Source: Microbacterium sp. Root61 (GTDB lineage: Bacteria; Actinomycetota; Actinomycetes; Actinomycetales; Microbacteriaceae). From it: a stretch of 64,000 nucleotides of DNA. The notes below the pieces were generated by a model that saw nothing but the letters and a program-made list of their open reading frames with translations, had not been told where the DNA came from and did not search any database. The stretch lies in the NCBI RefSeq assembly GCF_001427525.1, contig NZ_LMGU01000001.1, positions 1,583,788-1,647,787 of the forward strand, read 5' to 3'. Position numbers and translations under genes: made by a program. Every line of letters starts with the position of its first letter. The first letter of the stretch is position 1. Positions 16,644-25,579 of the stretch are shown one piece after another.

Positions 16644-17555
16644 TCAGCCGGCGGTGGCGGGCTCGCTGGAGTCGTCGGCGGCGAGGTCGCCCTCGGCATC
16701 CGCTCCCTGTCGGCCGCGGATGAGGAAGCCGAATCCGAACGCGATGAAGAACATCAGCACGCCGTAGACGGCCGCCGGCAGGCTCAGCTCCACCGACCCG
16801 AGCACGGTCTGCGCGATCACGATGGCGAGCGTGGCGTTGTGAATGCCGATCTCGAACGACGTCGCGATCGCCTGCCGCTGCCCGACCTTGAGCACGCGCG
16901 GCACGAGGTAGCCGATGCCCAGGCTGATCAGACAGAACACGATCGTGATGATCGACAGCCGCGCGAAGTTCTCGACCAGCAATGCCCAGTTGGAGGCGAC
17001 GGCGCCGGCGATGACGACGATCAGGATGATGACCGAGGCGATGCGCACCGGCTTGTCCATGCCCGCCGCGAAGCGCGGCCAGAAGCGGCGCACGACCATG
17101 CCGACCGCGACCGGCAGCAGCACGATGGCGAACACCTCGAGTGCCTTGGCCCACTGCAGCCCGAGCTGGTCGTCGAACGGGTCGAAGTACGCGATCGCGA
17201 AGTTGGTGATGAGCGGCAGCGTGATCACCGCGATGACCGAGTTGACCGCCGTGAGCGAGATGTTCAGGGCGATGTCGCCGCGGAAGAGATGGCTGTAGAG
17301 GTTGGCCGTCGTCCCGCCCGGCGAGGCGGCGAGCATCATCATGCCGACCGCGAGGACGGGCGGGAGCTGGAACAGCAGCACGAGGCCGAAGCAGATCGCC
17401 GGCAGCAGGATGAGCTGGCAGAGCAGCGCGATGATCACCGCCTTCGGCTGCTTCGCGACCCGGGCGAAATCGCCGGGAGTGAGGCTGAGGCCGAGCCCGA
17501 ACATGATGATGCCGAGGGCGACCGGAAGTCCGATGGTGGTCAACGCTGATCCCAT
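16644..17555 (-). CDS. Bile acid:sodium symporter (BASS/SBF) family transporter
   Basis: The 303-residue protein has 8-9 hydrophobic helices and the BASS-family feature MMMLAASPGGTTANLYSHLFRGD (about 72-94), the crossover region that in ASBT homologues binds sodium. Members import organic anions with Na+; bacterial substrates include pantoate and other small acids. A hydrophilic acidic tail follows residue 280. The ATG at 17555 lacks a strong ribosome-binding site; a CACACT box ends 7 nt upstream. It is divergent from yajQ. Confidence 0.87.
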   Translation of the reverse strand: MGSALTTIGLPVALGIIMFGLGLSLTPGDFARVAKQPKAVIIALLCQLILLPAICFGLVLLFQLPPVLAVGMMMLAASPGGTTANLYSHLFRGDIALNISLTAVNSVIAVITLPLITNFAIAYFDPFDDQLGLQWAKALEVFAIVLLPVAVGMVVRRFWPRFAAGMDKPVRIASVIILIVVIAGAVASNWALLVENFARLSIITIVFCLISLGIGYLVPRVLKVGQRQAIATSFEIGIHNATLAIVIAQTVLGSVELSLPAAVYGVLMFFIAFGFGFLIRGRQGADAEGDLAADDSSEPATAG

Positions 17556-17682
17556 GGCCCTCAGTGTGCCCGACGGCGGGACTCCGTGCCTACCTCTTGT
17601 GGAGAACCTCCTGAACGCGAGGGCGGAAGGACGGATGCCGCGACCGACGTCATCCGCTTGCCCGCCGCTGCGACCCGCTAGA

Positions 17683-17688
17683 TAGACT
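17683..17688 (+). promoter_or_regulatory. -10 box, leaderless start of the YajQ gene
   Basis: TAGACT, 6 nt before the ATG at 17695. Confidence 0.6.
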
Positions 17689-17694
17689 CGCCCT

Positions 17695-18183
17695 ATGGCT
17701 GATTCATCCTTCGACATCGTGAGCAAGGTCGACCACCAGGAGGCCGAGAACGCCCTGAACCAGGCGCGCAAGGAGATCGAGCAGCGCTACGACTTCAAGA
17801 ACACCGGCGCATCGGTCGAGTGGAGCGGCGAGCAGGTCCTCATCAAGGCGAACACCGAGGAGCGCGCCAAGGCTGTCCTCGACGTCTTCGAGTCCAAGCT
17901 GATCAAGCGCGGCATCTCGTTGAAGAGCCTCGACGCGGGAGAGCCGTTCGCCAGCGGCAAGGAGTACCGCATCCAGTGCTCGATCAAGGACGGCATCTCC
18001 TCGGAGAACGCCAAGAAGATCGGCAAGATCATCCGGGACGAAGGCCCCAAGGGCGTCAAGTCGCAGATCCAGGGCGACGAGCTGCGCGTGCAGTCCAAGA
18101 GCCGCGACGACCTCCAGGAAGTCCAGCGACTGCTGAAGGCCGCCGACCTCGACGTCGACCTGCAGTACATCAACTACCGCTAG
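17695..18183 (+). CDS. yajQ: YajQ-family nucleotide-binding protein
   Basis: This 162-residue protein matches YajQ/UPF0234 over its full length: [20 protein letters not shown] at the start, [25 protein letters not shown] and the C-terminal [17 protein letters not shown]. The fold is two RNA-binding-like domains; in Xanthomonas the homologue binds cyclic di-GMP and controls transcription. Its role in actinobacteria is not established. A TAGACT box ends 6 nt before the ATG and no ribosome-binding site is present, so a leaderless mRNA is predicted. Confidence 0.93.
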   Translation: MADSSFDIVSKVDHQEAENALNQARKEIEQRYDFKNTGASVEWSGEQVLIKANTEERAKAVLDVFESKLIKRGISLKSLDAGEPFASGKEYRIQCSIKDGISSENAKKIGKIIRDEGPKGVKSQIQGDELRVQSKSRDDLQEVQRLLKAADLDVDLQYINYR

Positions 18184-18245
18184 AGCGGCCCTCTGGTCCG
18201 GGGATTCCCGCGCGGCCAGAGCCGAAGCGCATCGCGCGCCGTGGA

Positions 18246-18737
18246 CTACGTGACTGTGGATGCCTTCGAAGCCACAATGACTGGCGCACTCGCTAGCCGG
18301 GCGATGGCCCAGCCGAAGAGGATGCACACGACGCCCATCCCGACAGCGAAGAGTGCCACGCCGTAGGCGACGACCGAAGTGAAAAGCGACGCCCGCAGGA
18401 ATGAGGCCTGCATGACGGTCGTGCGCACCGGATCGTCCTGATCGAGTTCGGCATACGTCTTGCCGCCCGAGGCTTCGAGCGCGTGCTTGTTGATGACGTC
18501 GGCCTGAACGTAGGCGGTGAAGGGCCCGCTCACCTGTTGTCCTTGGAAGGCGATGGCGTCGTCCGGGATCGTGATCTTCTCCGCCGTCAGCTGGTTCGTC
18601 ACGCCTATCCAGGCGACGACTCCGACAACGATCAGCATCGCGCCGATGATGATGCCGATGACGGCCGCCGCTTTAACGAGACCGACCTTCCGTCCCGGGG
18701 TTTCGGCGGTGTCGGGGCTTGCCGGTGTCTGGGTCAT
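18246..18737 (-). CDS. Small two-TM membrane protein ('LigA-like' misnamed family)
   Basis: The 163-residue protein has a transmembrane helix at about 20-43 and one or two more at 118-150, separated by an extracytoplasmic segment with GPFTAYVQADVINKHALEASGG and KTYAELDQDDPVRTTVMQAS. Homologues are common in actinobacteria and are often labelled 'aromatic ring-opening dioxygenase LigA' in databases; nothing here resembles a dioxygenase. A GAGGAGG box precedes the ATG. It follows the P-type ATPase by 10 bp and is probably co-transcribed with it. Confidence 0.75.
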   Translation of the reverse strand: MTQTPASPDTAETPGRKVGLVKAAAVIGIIIGAMLIVVGVVAWIGVTNQLTAEKITIPDDAIAFQGQQVSGPFTAYVQADVINKHALEASGGKTYAELDQDDPVRTTVMQASFLRASLFTSVVAYGVALFAVGMGVVCILFGWAIARLASAPVIVASKASTVT

Positions 18738-18747
18738 GATGTCCTCC

Positions 18748-21471
18748 TCAAACCGAACGAGTACCGGGGGCGGGGTGCCGGTGCGCCATGCGCCGACGGC
18801 GGATCCACTTCTCCACCTCGACGAACACAGGCACGACGAGAGCAAGTCCGATCGCGATCAGCCACTCGCTGCCGCTCAGGGAGACGGTGCCGACCAGGCG
18901 TTGCAGGAACCCGATCTCCACGGCGGCGACCGTCAGCGCGATCGGAATGGACAGCCATTTGATCGCCGCGAGGATCGGCGCGTTCAGTCCGGATTCCGGG
19001 TCACGGCGCATCGCGAGCCCGCCGAGAATCGCGCCGAACGCCGCTACGACGAACGTCATCGTCACGGGCGCATTCGGCTCCGTCGAACTGAGCTGGTCGG
19101 GGAAGACCAGCAGGGGCACCAAGGTCATGAGGAACAGCGCGCCGCCGTACGCGAACCACAGGACGACTGCGCCCCCGTTCGCGATCGTCTTCTTCGGGTC
19201 GCGGGGCGGCAACAGCATGATCCCCGAGGGTGCGGGATCGAGCAGGATCACGATGACGGGGAAGATCGAGATGAAGAAGTTGAGAAACAGGATCATGATC
19301 GGCGTGAGTGGCACGCCGTCGTTGATGTCGAAGATGCTCGCGACGAGGAACAGCAGCACGAGCGAGAACAACTGCGACATCTGATACCGGACGTAGCTGA
19401 CGATCTTCTCGTAGATCGACCGTCCGAGCTGGACCGCAGTGACGAGCGTGCCGAAGTTGTCGTCGACGAGGATCATCTTGCCGGCCTGCTTGGTGACCTC
19501 GCTGCCGGATCCCATCGCGACGCCGATGTCGGCCTGCTTGAGTGCAGCGGCATCGTTCACCGCGTCGCCGGTCATCGCCACGACCGCGCCGTCCTCCTGC
19601 ATGAGCCGGGCCAGGCGCAGCTTGTCTTCGGGCGTGACCCGGCCGAACACGTGCAGACTCGGGAGCGCGGCTTTGAGCTCGTCGTCGCTCATCGCCTGGA
19701 TCTCGGCGCCGCTTGCGGCTCCTGGTCCGAGTCCGAGCTTGGCCCCGATGGCTGCGGCCGTGATCGCATGGTCGCCCGTGATCATGCGCACCTCGATACC
19801 GGCTTCGTGCGCGATGCGCACGGCCTCCTTCGACGAGGGACGAAGTGGGTCGATGATGCCGACGAGACCGACGAGCTCAAGATCCTTCACCTCGGCCATG
19901 GGGTCCGCGGACACCACAGTCCCCGGCGCGAAGCGGCGGATCGCGAACGCGAGCACACGCAGCCCTTGCTCGGAGAGTCGCCGATTCGCCGCGAGGACGA
20001 CGTCGCGCTGAGCGTCGATCGAGACGGGGCCATCCACCGTCGCGACAGTCGAGCACCGCTCGAGAACGACGTCCGGCCCGCCCTTCACGAGCGCGACACG
20101 CACGGAGGCGCCATTTCGTGGAACATCGTGATACGTGGCCATGAACTTGTAGGCGGAGTCGAACGGCACCTCGGCGATGCGCGGATACTTCACCCGCGTG
20201 AGCTCGGCATCCACCCCCATCTTGGCCGCCAGAACGACGAGTGCCGCCTCGGTCGGGTCTCCGATCACTTCGCCCTCGTCAGACACGATCGCGTCGCTGC
20301 AGAGCGTCAGCCCGAGCGCGAGCTGTGTGAAATCCGGATTGGGCTGATCAGCGACTTGACGGATTTCCCCGACCTTGTCGTATCCGCTGCCGCCGACCGT
20401 GTACCACTCACCGGCGAGGTACAGCGACTCGACGGTCATCTCGTTCATCGTCAGGGTGCCGGTCTTGTCCGAGTTGATCGCGCTTGTGGCGCCGAGCGTC
20501 TCGACATCGGTCAGGTTCTTGACGACCGCGTTGTGCTCGGCGAGCTGACGGGATCCGTAGGAGAGCATCGCCTGCACGAACGAGGGCATGCCGGTGGGTA
20601 TGGCGGAGATCGCCATCGAGATGCCCAGCAGGATCACCGACGCGATCTCCTGACCGCGCACCAGACCGAAGATGACGATGACCGCCACGGCGCCCCACGC
20701 GATCCAGCCGAGCACCCCGGTCAGCGCGTCGAGCTCACGTTGGAGCGGCGACTTTGCGGGCTTGACGGCGGAGAGCATCGACGCGATCTGGCCCATCTCA
20801 GTGCCCATGCCGGTGTCCGTGATGACGATGCTCGCCGTACCGCGGGTGACCTGGGTGTTTTGGAACACCATGTTTGCGCGGTCGCCGAGCGTGGTCTCAG
20901 GATCGGTGAGGGTGCCGGCGTCTTTCGCGATCGGTGCGCTCTCCCCGGTGAGCGCCGCCTCCTGTGTCTCGAGCGTCGCTGAGCGCAGAATGCGACCGTC
21001 GGCCGGCACGATGTCTCCGGCTTCCAGGGCGACCAGATCCCCGGGAACGAGAGTCGTCGACTCGACCTGCAGCACCGAACCGTCGCGCACGACCCGTGCC
21101 TTCGGGATCTGCATCTTCGAGAGCGCATCCACAGATGCCTTGGCCTTCATCTCCTGGCGCGTTCCGAGGAACACGTTGAGGATGACGAGGGCACCCACCA
21201 CGATGCCGACGCTGATCTGGTTGATGAAGAGGCTGATGATCGCCACCACGACCAGCATCACGTTCATCGGATCGATGAGCTGATTGAAGGCGACCTGCCA
21301 GATCGAGGGCTGCGGCTCGGACGCGATCGAGTTCGGCCCGTGCTCGGCGAGGCGACGTGCCGCTTCCGCCTGCGTCAAACCCTTTTCACGATCGGTGCCG
21401 AGTGCCGCAACGACCGCGCTGGGGTCTTGAACGAACCAGGGAACTGACGACGTGGTGTGCATTGTGCTCAT
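18748..21471 (-). CDS. P-type ATPase with atypical ion-binding motifs
   Basis: The 907-residue P-type ATPase has an N-terminal cation-ATPase domain (10-75), actuator TGES (175-178), phosphorylation site DKTGTLT (Asp335), MITGDH and a hinge reading TGDAVNDAAALKQAD, where the usual motif is TGDGVND. The M4 motif reads IPTGMP (291-296) rather than PEGL, and M6 has LFLNFFISIFPV without the Asp of NxxTD. Thus the Ca2+ ligands of SERCA are not conserved and the transported ion is unknown. An ATG at 21471 is used; a TTG at 21489 overlaps the upstream stop (TTGA) and is an alternative. Confidence 0.87.
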   Translation of the reverse strand: MSTMHTTSSVPWFVQDPSAVVAALGTDREKGLTQAEAARRLAEHGPNSIASEPQPSIWQVAFNQLIDPMNVMLVVVAIISLFINQISVGIVVGALVILNVFLGTRQEMKAKASVDALSKMQIPKARVVRDGSVLQVESTTLVPGDLVALEAGDIVPADGRILRSATLETQEAALTGESAPIAKDAGTLTDPETTLGDRANMVFQNTQVTRGTASIVITDTGMGTEMGQIASMLSAVKPAKSPLQRELDALTGVLGWIAWGAVAVIVIFGLVRGQEIASVILLGISMAISAIPTGMPSFVQAMLSYGSRQLAEHNAVVKNLTDVETLGATSAINSDKTGTLTMNEMTVESLYLAGEWYTVGGSGYDKVGEIRQVADQPNPDFTQLALGLTLCSDAIVSDEGEVIGDPTEAALVVLAAKMGVDAELTRVKYPRIAEVPFDSAYKFMATYHDVPRNGASVRVALVKGGPDVVLERCSTVATVDGPVSIDAQRDVVLAANRRLSEQGLRVLAFAIRRFAPGTVVSADPMAEVKDLELVGLVGIIDPLRPSSKEAVRIAHEAGIEVRMITGDHAITAAAIGAKLGLGPGAASGAEIQAMSDDELKAALPSLHVFGRVTPEDKLRLARLMQEDGAVVAMTGDAVNDAAALKQADIGVAMGSGSEVTKQAGKMILVDDNFGTLVTAVQLGRSIYEKIVSYVRYQMSQLFSLVLLFLVASIFDINDGVPLTPIMILFLNFFISIFPVIVILLDPAPSGIMLLPPRDPKKTIANGGAVVLWFAYGGALFLMTLVPLLVFPDQLSSTEPNAPVTMTFVVAAFGAILGGLAMRRDPESGLNAPILAAIKWLSIPIALTVAAVEIGFLQRLVGTVSLSGSEWLIAIGLALVVPVFVEVEKWIRRRRMAHRHPAPGTRSV

Positions 21472-21485
21472 GACGTGGCCATGGC

Positions 21486-21872
21486 TCAAGCGGCGAGCGC
21501 TTTCGCCTTCAAAGCGTCGTATTCTGCTTGGCTGACCGCTCCGGAGTCGAGCAGCTTCTTGGCCGCCTCGATCTCGCTGGTCGGCGAGGAGGCGACCGCG
21601 ACGTTGCGGATGTAACTGTTCGTCTCGCGCTGCGCCTGAGCCCGGCGCTCGAGCTCGCGTTGAGCCATGCCCTGCCCGCGCGCGATGAGATAGATCAGTG
21701 CCGCGAGGAACGGCACGAAGACGAGGAAGATCACCCAGAGAGCCTTGGCCCAGCCATTCAGAGTGTGATCACGGAACAGATCCATGATGATCGTGATGAA
21801 GATCCAGATGCACGCAATGAGGATGTAAAACCAGAAGATCCAGACGAGAAAGTCCCAGAAGCTACCACTCAT
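21486..21872 (-). CDS. PLDc_N/SHOCT membrane protein
   Basis: This 128-residue protein has two transmembrane helices (about 7-32 and 44-65, the PLDc_N-type module with KALWVIFLVFVPFLAALIYLI), a charged linker (RGQGMAQRELERRAQ) and a C-terminal SHOCT domain (KKLLDSGAVSQAEYDALKAKAL). SHOCT is a short helical oligomerisation domain. It lies between the DUF1269 gene and the P-type ATPase on the same strand and its stop overlaps a possible TTG start of the ATPase, so a shared membrane-stress role is inferred. AAGGAAA precedes the ATG. Confidence 0.82.
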   Translation of the reverse strand: MSGSFWDFLVWIFWFYILIACIWIFITIIMDLFRDHTLNGWAKALWVIFLVFVPFLAALIYLIARGQGMAQRELERRAQAQRETNSYIRNVAVASSPTSEIEAAKKLLDSGAVSQAEYDALKAKALAA

Positions 21873-22105
21873 CGTCAGCTTTCCTTACGTTCGAACGGGC
21901 CGGAAGCGGGTACCGCAGATGATCCCCGCCATGCTCACTGTCCACTGGATCCGTGCGAGACTCATCACCCGAACAGGATGAGCGCGTCCGTACTCGGACG
22001 AATCACGTTCGCGACGGCGGGAGAATCGGCGAAGAGCGCCGAGCGCGGCAAGAAGAATGGATGCTCGCCGATTCGCCCAGCGCGCGTGCGGGCCACCACA
22101 TCGGG

Positions 22106-22633
22106 CTACGAGTTGATCTGCTCCACCACGTCGTCGGCTGACTCCTCAAGCGCTTTGCGCAGTTTCTCGTAGTCATCGGAGTCGATGGCCTTGCTGATGC
22201 GCTTATCCGATCGCTGGAGGGCACTCTCGACTTTGTCGGCCCACTTGTCGTCGACGACGGCGACGACTGCCGACGTTCCCGGCGCGAGATACTCGTCTAC
22301 GTCGACGCCGAACTGCTTCTCATCGCGGTTCTTCTTGATCTTCCCGAGGATCGCGCCGATCCCGGCCCCGACAGCAGTCGCAGCCAGCAACGGCGGGGCG
22401 AAGAGGCCCACCACGACTCCCGCGCCGGCGCCCCACGCGGCGCCATGCCCGACCGAGTGGGTGCCGTGCTCCTTCACCTGCACCTTCCCGTCTTTGTCGC
22501 GCACCAGCACGACGGCACCGACGATCTCGTAGCCGCCGGCATCCTGTCCGCTTCGCAGAGCCTCATAGTCTTCAGACGCTGCCGCGGAATCGTCATACGA
22601 GCCGACTACCAACGCGAGGTTCTTCGTGCCCAT
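22106..22633 (-). CDS. DUF1269-family protein
   Basis: The 175-residue protein resembles DUF1269: a ferredoxin-like N-terminal half (NLALVVGSYDDSAAASEDYEAL), a glycine/alanine-rich hydrophobic hairpin (GHGAAWGAGAGVVVGLFAPP, about 63-95), then KIKKNRDE and a C-terminal half with APGTSAVVAVVDDKWADKVE. The Gly-rich hairpin may insert into membrane. Function is unknown; the family often sits with stress or envelope genes. GGGGAC lies before the ATG. It is 233 bp upstream of the SHOCT gene. Confidence 0.8.
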   Translation of the reverse strand: MGTKNLALVVGSYDDSAAASEDYEALRSGQDAGGYEIVGAVVLVRDKDGKVQVKEHGTHSVGHGAAWGAGAGVVVGLFAPPLLAATAVGAGIGAILGKIKKNRDEKQFGVDVDEYLAPGTSAVVAVVDDKWADKVESALQRSDKRISKAIDSDDYEKLRKALEESADDVVEQINS

Positions 22634-22797
22634 GGACGTCCCCTTTGCTTCACGCTCGACACGGCCGGCAGACCGCGATCGAACTCCGCTTCATCACCTG
22701 CGGTGATCGTATGCCGATGCCCAACCGCGTCGACTCATCCTGTCTGGGTGATATCCGGTTGCGCTGGAGCGTTTCTCTGGTCGGCAGGCCGAGGTGA

Positions 22798-24912
22798 TCA
22801 GCGCGAATCCGTGTCGGGATCGGAGGGCTTCTGCTCGACGGTGATGAGCGAGGCGCCCGGCGTCGTCGCGCCCTCGAGGACGGGTGAGACCTCGCCGAAG
22901 TCGTCGGCGTTGAGCACGATGACCGGAGTGATGAGCGGATACCCGGCCTTCTCAATGATGGCGCGATCGAACACGACCAGCGGGGTGCCGAGCTCCACCC
23001 GGTCACCGTTCTTCACCTTCACATCGAACCCTTCGCCGTTCAGATTGACGGTGTCGATGCCCACGTGGATCAACACCTCGACGCCCCCGTCGAGCACGAT
23101 GCCGAATGCATGACCGGTCGGCTGCGCCGCCGCGACGACACCCGCACCGGGCGAGTACACCGTGTCGCCGGTCGGCTCGATAGCGGCGCCGGGCCCCATG
23201 ACCCCGCCGGCGAACACGGCGTCGGGCACACGGTCGAGCGGCACGACGACCCCCGCAAGGGGCGAGGCGATCTCGATGGCGGCACGCTCGAGCACCGCAA
23301 TCGCAATCGACGCCGCGGCGGCTTCAGGTGCCGCATCGGATGCGTCGATCGCGCGGGCCACGCTTGCCTCAACGGTCGCGGGCGCGACGCGCTCCGCCGC
23401 TGCAGCGGCCTCAGCCGCATCGCGCACGGCTTCGAACTCGGCCTGCTGCTCCGGCGTGCGGAAGTTCGCTCCGATCACGAGGAACATCGACGTGAAGAAG
23501 GCGGCGGTGATCGCGATGGCGTAGAGGCCGATGGGGTTGAAGGCGGGGATCGTAAGCAGCGAGGTGAAGACGAACGCCTGCGTCGTGATGCCGTCGGGCA
23601 GGCCGAGGACCAGACTGCCGACTCCGATGATCAGACCGCCAACGAAGCACCCCACGAGCATGCGTGGATAGATCCGCTTGAAGCGCAAGTGGATGCCGTA
23701 CAGCGACGGCTCCGAGATACCGCCGAGCAGCCCGGCGGCGAGAGCACCTGTCGAGGTCTGCCGCATCTGGGTGTCGCGATGGCGCAGCGACAGCACGAGC
23801 ACGCCCGCGGTGGCGCCGAAGCAGGCGAAGTTCCAGGCGCCCATGGGGCCCTGGATGAAGTCGTAGCCGAGCGTCTGGATGTTCAACAGCATGATGGCGT
23901 TGATGGGCCAGTGCAGGCCCAATGGCACCATGAACGGGTACGCGAGCGGGATCACGATCGCGAAGATGAACGGCGAGAAGCTGTTGATCGCCGACAGCAG
24001 GTTCGCCAGGGCCGCACCCGCGTAAACGCCGATCGGCCCGATGAGGAACGCGGTGAGCGGAATCATGATCAGCATCGCGAGGAACGGCACGAAGATGAGT
24101 TGCAGGTTCGGGGTGATGATCTTGCGCAGCAGCTTGTAGAGGGGTCCGAGCGCGGCTGCCATGAGCAGCGGCGGAAACACCTGCGAGCTGTAGTCGAAGA
24201 TCGTGAGCGGCACCCCGAAGATCGGCACGATCGTGACGTCGACGCCGAAGATCTGGGTGGGCTCGACCCCATCGCCGAGCGCGAGGAACCCCGGCAACAT
24301 GAGGACGGCCATGATGCCGAAGCCCACCCACGGATCAGCGCCGACCTTCTTCGTCGCGTTATAGGCGACCATCAGCGGAAGGAAGATGAAGATGCACTGC
24401 CACATCAGGTTGACGAACGCCCAGGACGGGTCGAGCGTGACCCCGGGCGCGTTCCAATCGGGGATTGTGCCCAGGGTCGCGAGAAGAGCCATGAACGTGA
24501 TGAAGAACGAGGCTCCGAGGAGGGCTCCGAGGATCGGACGGAACGAATCCGACAGGAACTCGAAGAGCGAGTCGATCCATGCGACTTTGCCCCGCACGCC
24601 CTTTTCGCGTTCGCGCTTCTTGATCTCATCGAGGCTCTCGGCCGGCGCTGGTGCGCTCGCGCCCGTCATCTCGGGCAGCGCCATGATGTCGTTGTACACG
24701 TTTTGCACCCCACCACCGATGACGACCTGAAATCTGTCGCCTGCCTGGGGCACCGCGCCCATCACACCCGGAATCGCCTCGACCGTCTCCTGCTCGACGC
24801 CGGAGGCGTCGCGGAGCTGGAATCGAAGCCGTGTGGCGCAGTGCGTGAGACTCTCGATATTCTCGGCGCCACCCACGGCGCGAACGATCTCCGCTGCGGA
24901 CGAGTTGACCAT
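22798..24912 (-). CDS. Beta-glucoside-type PTS permease EIIBCA
   Basis: This 704-residue three-domain PTS protein takes up and phosphorylates a sugar, probably a beta-glucoside or related disaccharide. The EIIB domain is at 1-80 with phospho-Cys25 (SLTHCATRLRF), EIIC at about 110-470 with ten or so helices and GGISEPSLYGIHLRF, and EIIA-Glc type at about 545-690 with phospho-His616 (VLIHVGIDTVNL). A very Ala-rich linker (490-540) joins C and A. AAGGAGAG precedes the ATG. No antiterminator or beta-glucosidase gene is adjacent, so its sugar is uncertain. Confidence 0.9.
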   Translation of the reverse strand: MVNSSAAEIVRAVGGAENIESLTHCATRLRFQLRDASGVEQETVEAIPGVMGAVPQAGDRFQVVIGGGVQNVYNDIMALPEMTGASAPAPAESLDEIKKREREKGVRGKVAWIDSLFEFLSDSFRPILGALLGASFFITFMALLATLGTIPDWNAPGVTLDPSWAFVNLMWQCIFIFLPLMVAYNATKKVGADPWVGFGIMAVLMLPGFLALGDGVEPTQIFGVDVTIVPIFGVPLTIFDYSSQVFPPLLMAAALGPLYKLLRKIITPNLQLIFVPFLAMLIMIPLTAFLIGPIGVYAGAALANLLSAINSFSPFIFAIVIPLAYPFMVPLGLHWPINAIMLLNIQTLGYDFIQGPMGAWNFACFGATAGVLVLSLRHRDTQMRQTSTGALAAGLLGGISEPSLYGIHLRFKRIYPRMLVGCFVGGLIIGVGSLVLGLPDGITTQAFVFTSLLTIPAFNPIGLYAIAITAAFFTSMFLVIGANFRTPEQQAEFEAVRDAAEAAAAAERVAPATVEASVARAIDASDAAPEAAAASIAIAVLERAAIEIASPLAGVVVPLDRVPDAVFAGGVMGPGAAIEPTGDTVYSPGAGVVAAAQPTGHAFGIVLDGGVEVLIHVGIDTVNLNGEGFDVKVKNGDRVELGTPLVVFDRAIIEKAGYPLITPVIVLNADDFGEVSPVLEGATTPGASLITVEQKPSDPDTDSR

Positions 24913-25028
24913 GGCTCTCTCCTTCGAGAATCCGACTGGCATCGACGTCTGCACAACGCCGGGCCTCCGTCGAACGACACATTAGCGCCCGCGTCGCGGC
25001 CCGTACACCGACGCGAATGCTCCGGCGA

Positions 25029-25043
25029 ATGTTCACCGAACAT
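25029..25043. promoter_or_regulatory. Palindromic operator candidate upstream of the PTS gene
   Basis: ATGTTC-ACC-GAACAT is a perfect 6-bp inverted repeat, 117 bp upstream of the PTS start and 96 bp upstream of the divergent PNPOx-like gene. It could bind a dimeric regulator of either gene. No regulator gene is nearby. Confidence 0.35.
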
Positions 25044-25138
25044 GCGACGGATCAGCCAGACGCGACGTCCCGTCGCAGGTATTGCGCTCGGCTGAGACAG
25101 CGGCCACACTGTGCCAAACGGGGGTGAGGAGGACCTCA

Positions 25139-25579
25139 ATGGAGGGCTCGAATAATGCGGGCGTCTGGAGGCTGGCCGAGGATGAGTGCTGGAATCTCCT
25201 GGCGCGGAGGGAGTTGGGGCGTCTTGCCGTGGCCGTCGACGGCAAGCCGGACATCTTCCCCGTGAACTATGTGGTCGATGGCCCACATGTTCTGTTCCGG
25301 ACAGCGGTCGGTTCGAAGCTCGCGGATCTCTCACTGAACCCTTTCGTCGCTTTCGAAGTCGATGAGTACGACGACGAAACGGCCGCGAGCGTGGTGGTCA
25401 AAGGCACCGCGACGCGAATCGAACTGCAACGCGAGATCGACGATGCCGATGCCCTCCCGCTGACGCCGTGGATTCCGACTCTCAAGTACCACTGGGTGCG
25501 AATCGCGTCGGTATCGATAACCGGAGTGCGGTTCCACCGAGCACCGGAACCGCCGCGGTACTCCGCGTCGTTGAAATAG
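25139..25579 (+). CDS. Pyridoxamine 5'-phosphate oxidase-like flavin/F420 fold protein
   Basis: The 146-residue protein has the split-barrel PNPOx fold typical of small actinobacterial proteins: WRLAEDECWNLLARRELGRLAVAVDGKPDIFPVNYVVDG at 10-48 and a C-terminal half with RFHRAPEPPRY. These bind FMN, F420 or heme; some are nitroreductases or biliverdin reductases. No specific function can be assigned. The ATG at 25139 follows GAGGAGG by 6 nt. It is divergent from the PTS gene with 226 bp between. Confidence 0.83.
   Translation: MEGSNNAGVWRLAEDECWNLLARRELGRLAVAVDGKPDIFPVNYVVDGPHVLFRTAVGSKLADLSLNPFVAFEVDEYDDETAASVVVKGTATRIELQREIDDADALPLTPWIPTLKYHWVRIASVSITGVRFHRAPEPPRYSASLK

Noticed and set aside
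18246..18737. Aromatic ring-opening dioxygenase (LigA) annotation
   Set aside because: Databases often use this name for the family, but the protein is a small two- to three-helix membrane protein with no dioxygenase residues.
18517..20982. Long open frame of 821 codons on the plus strand
   Set aside because: It is antisense to the P-type ATPase, whose motifs (DKTGTLT, TGES) are unmistakable. High GC keeps antisense frames open; the peptide is Arg/Asp/His-rich with no domain.
25029..25043. LexA/SOS box
   Set aside because: The actinobacterial SOS box is GAAC-N4-GTTC; here the half-sites are in the reverse order (GTTC then GAAC), so it is not a LexA site.
23065..25095. Long open frame of 676 codons on the plus strand
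   Set aside because: Antisense to the PTS EIIBCA gene; composition is Arg/Asp/His-rich without any recognisable domain.
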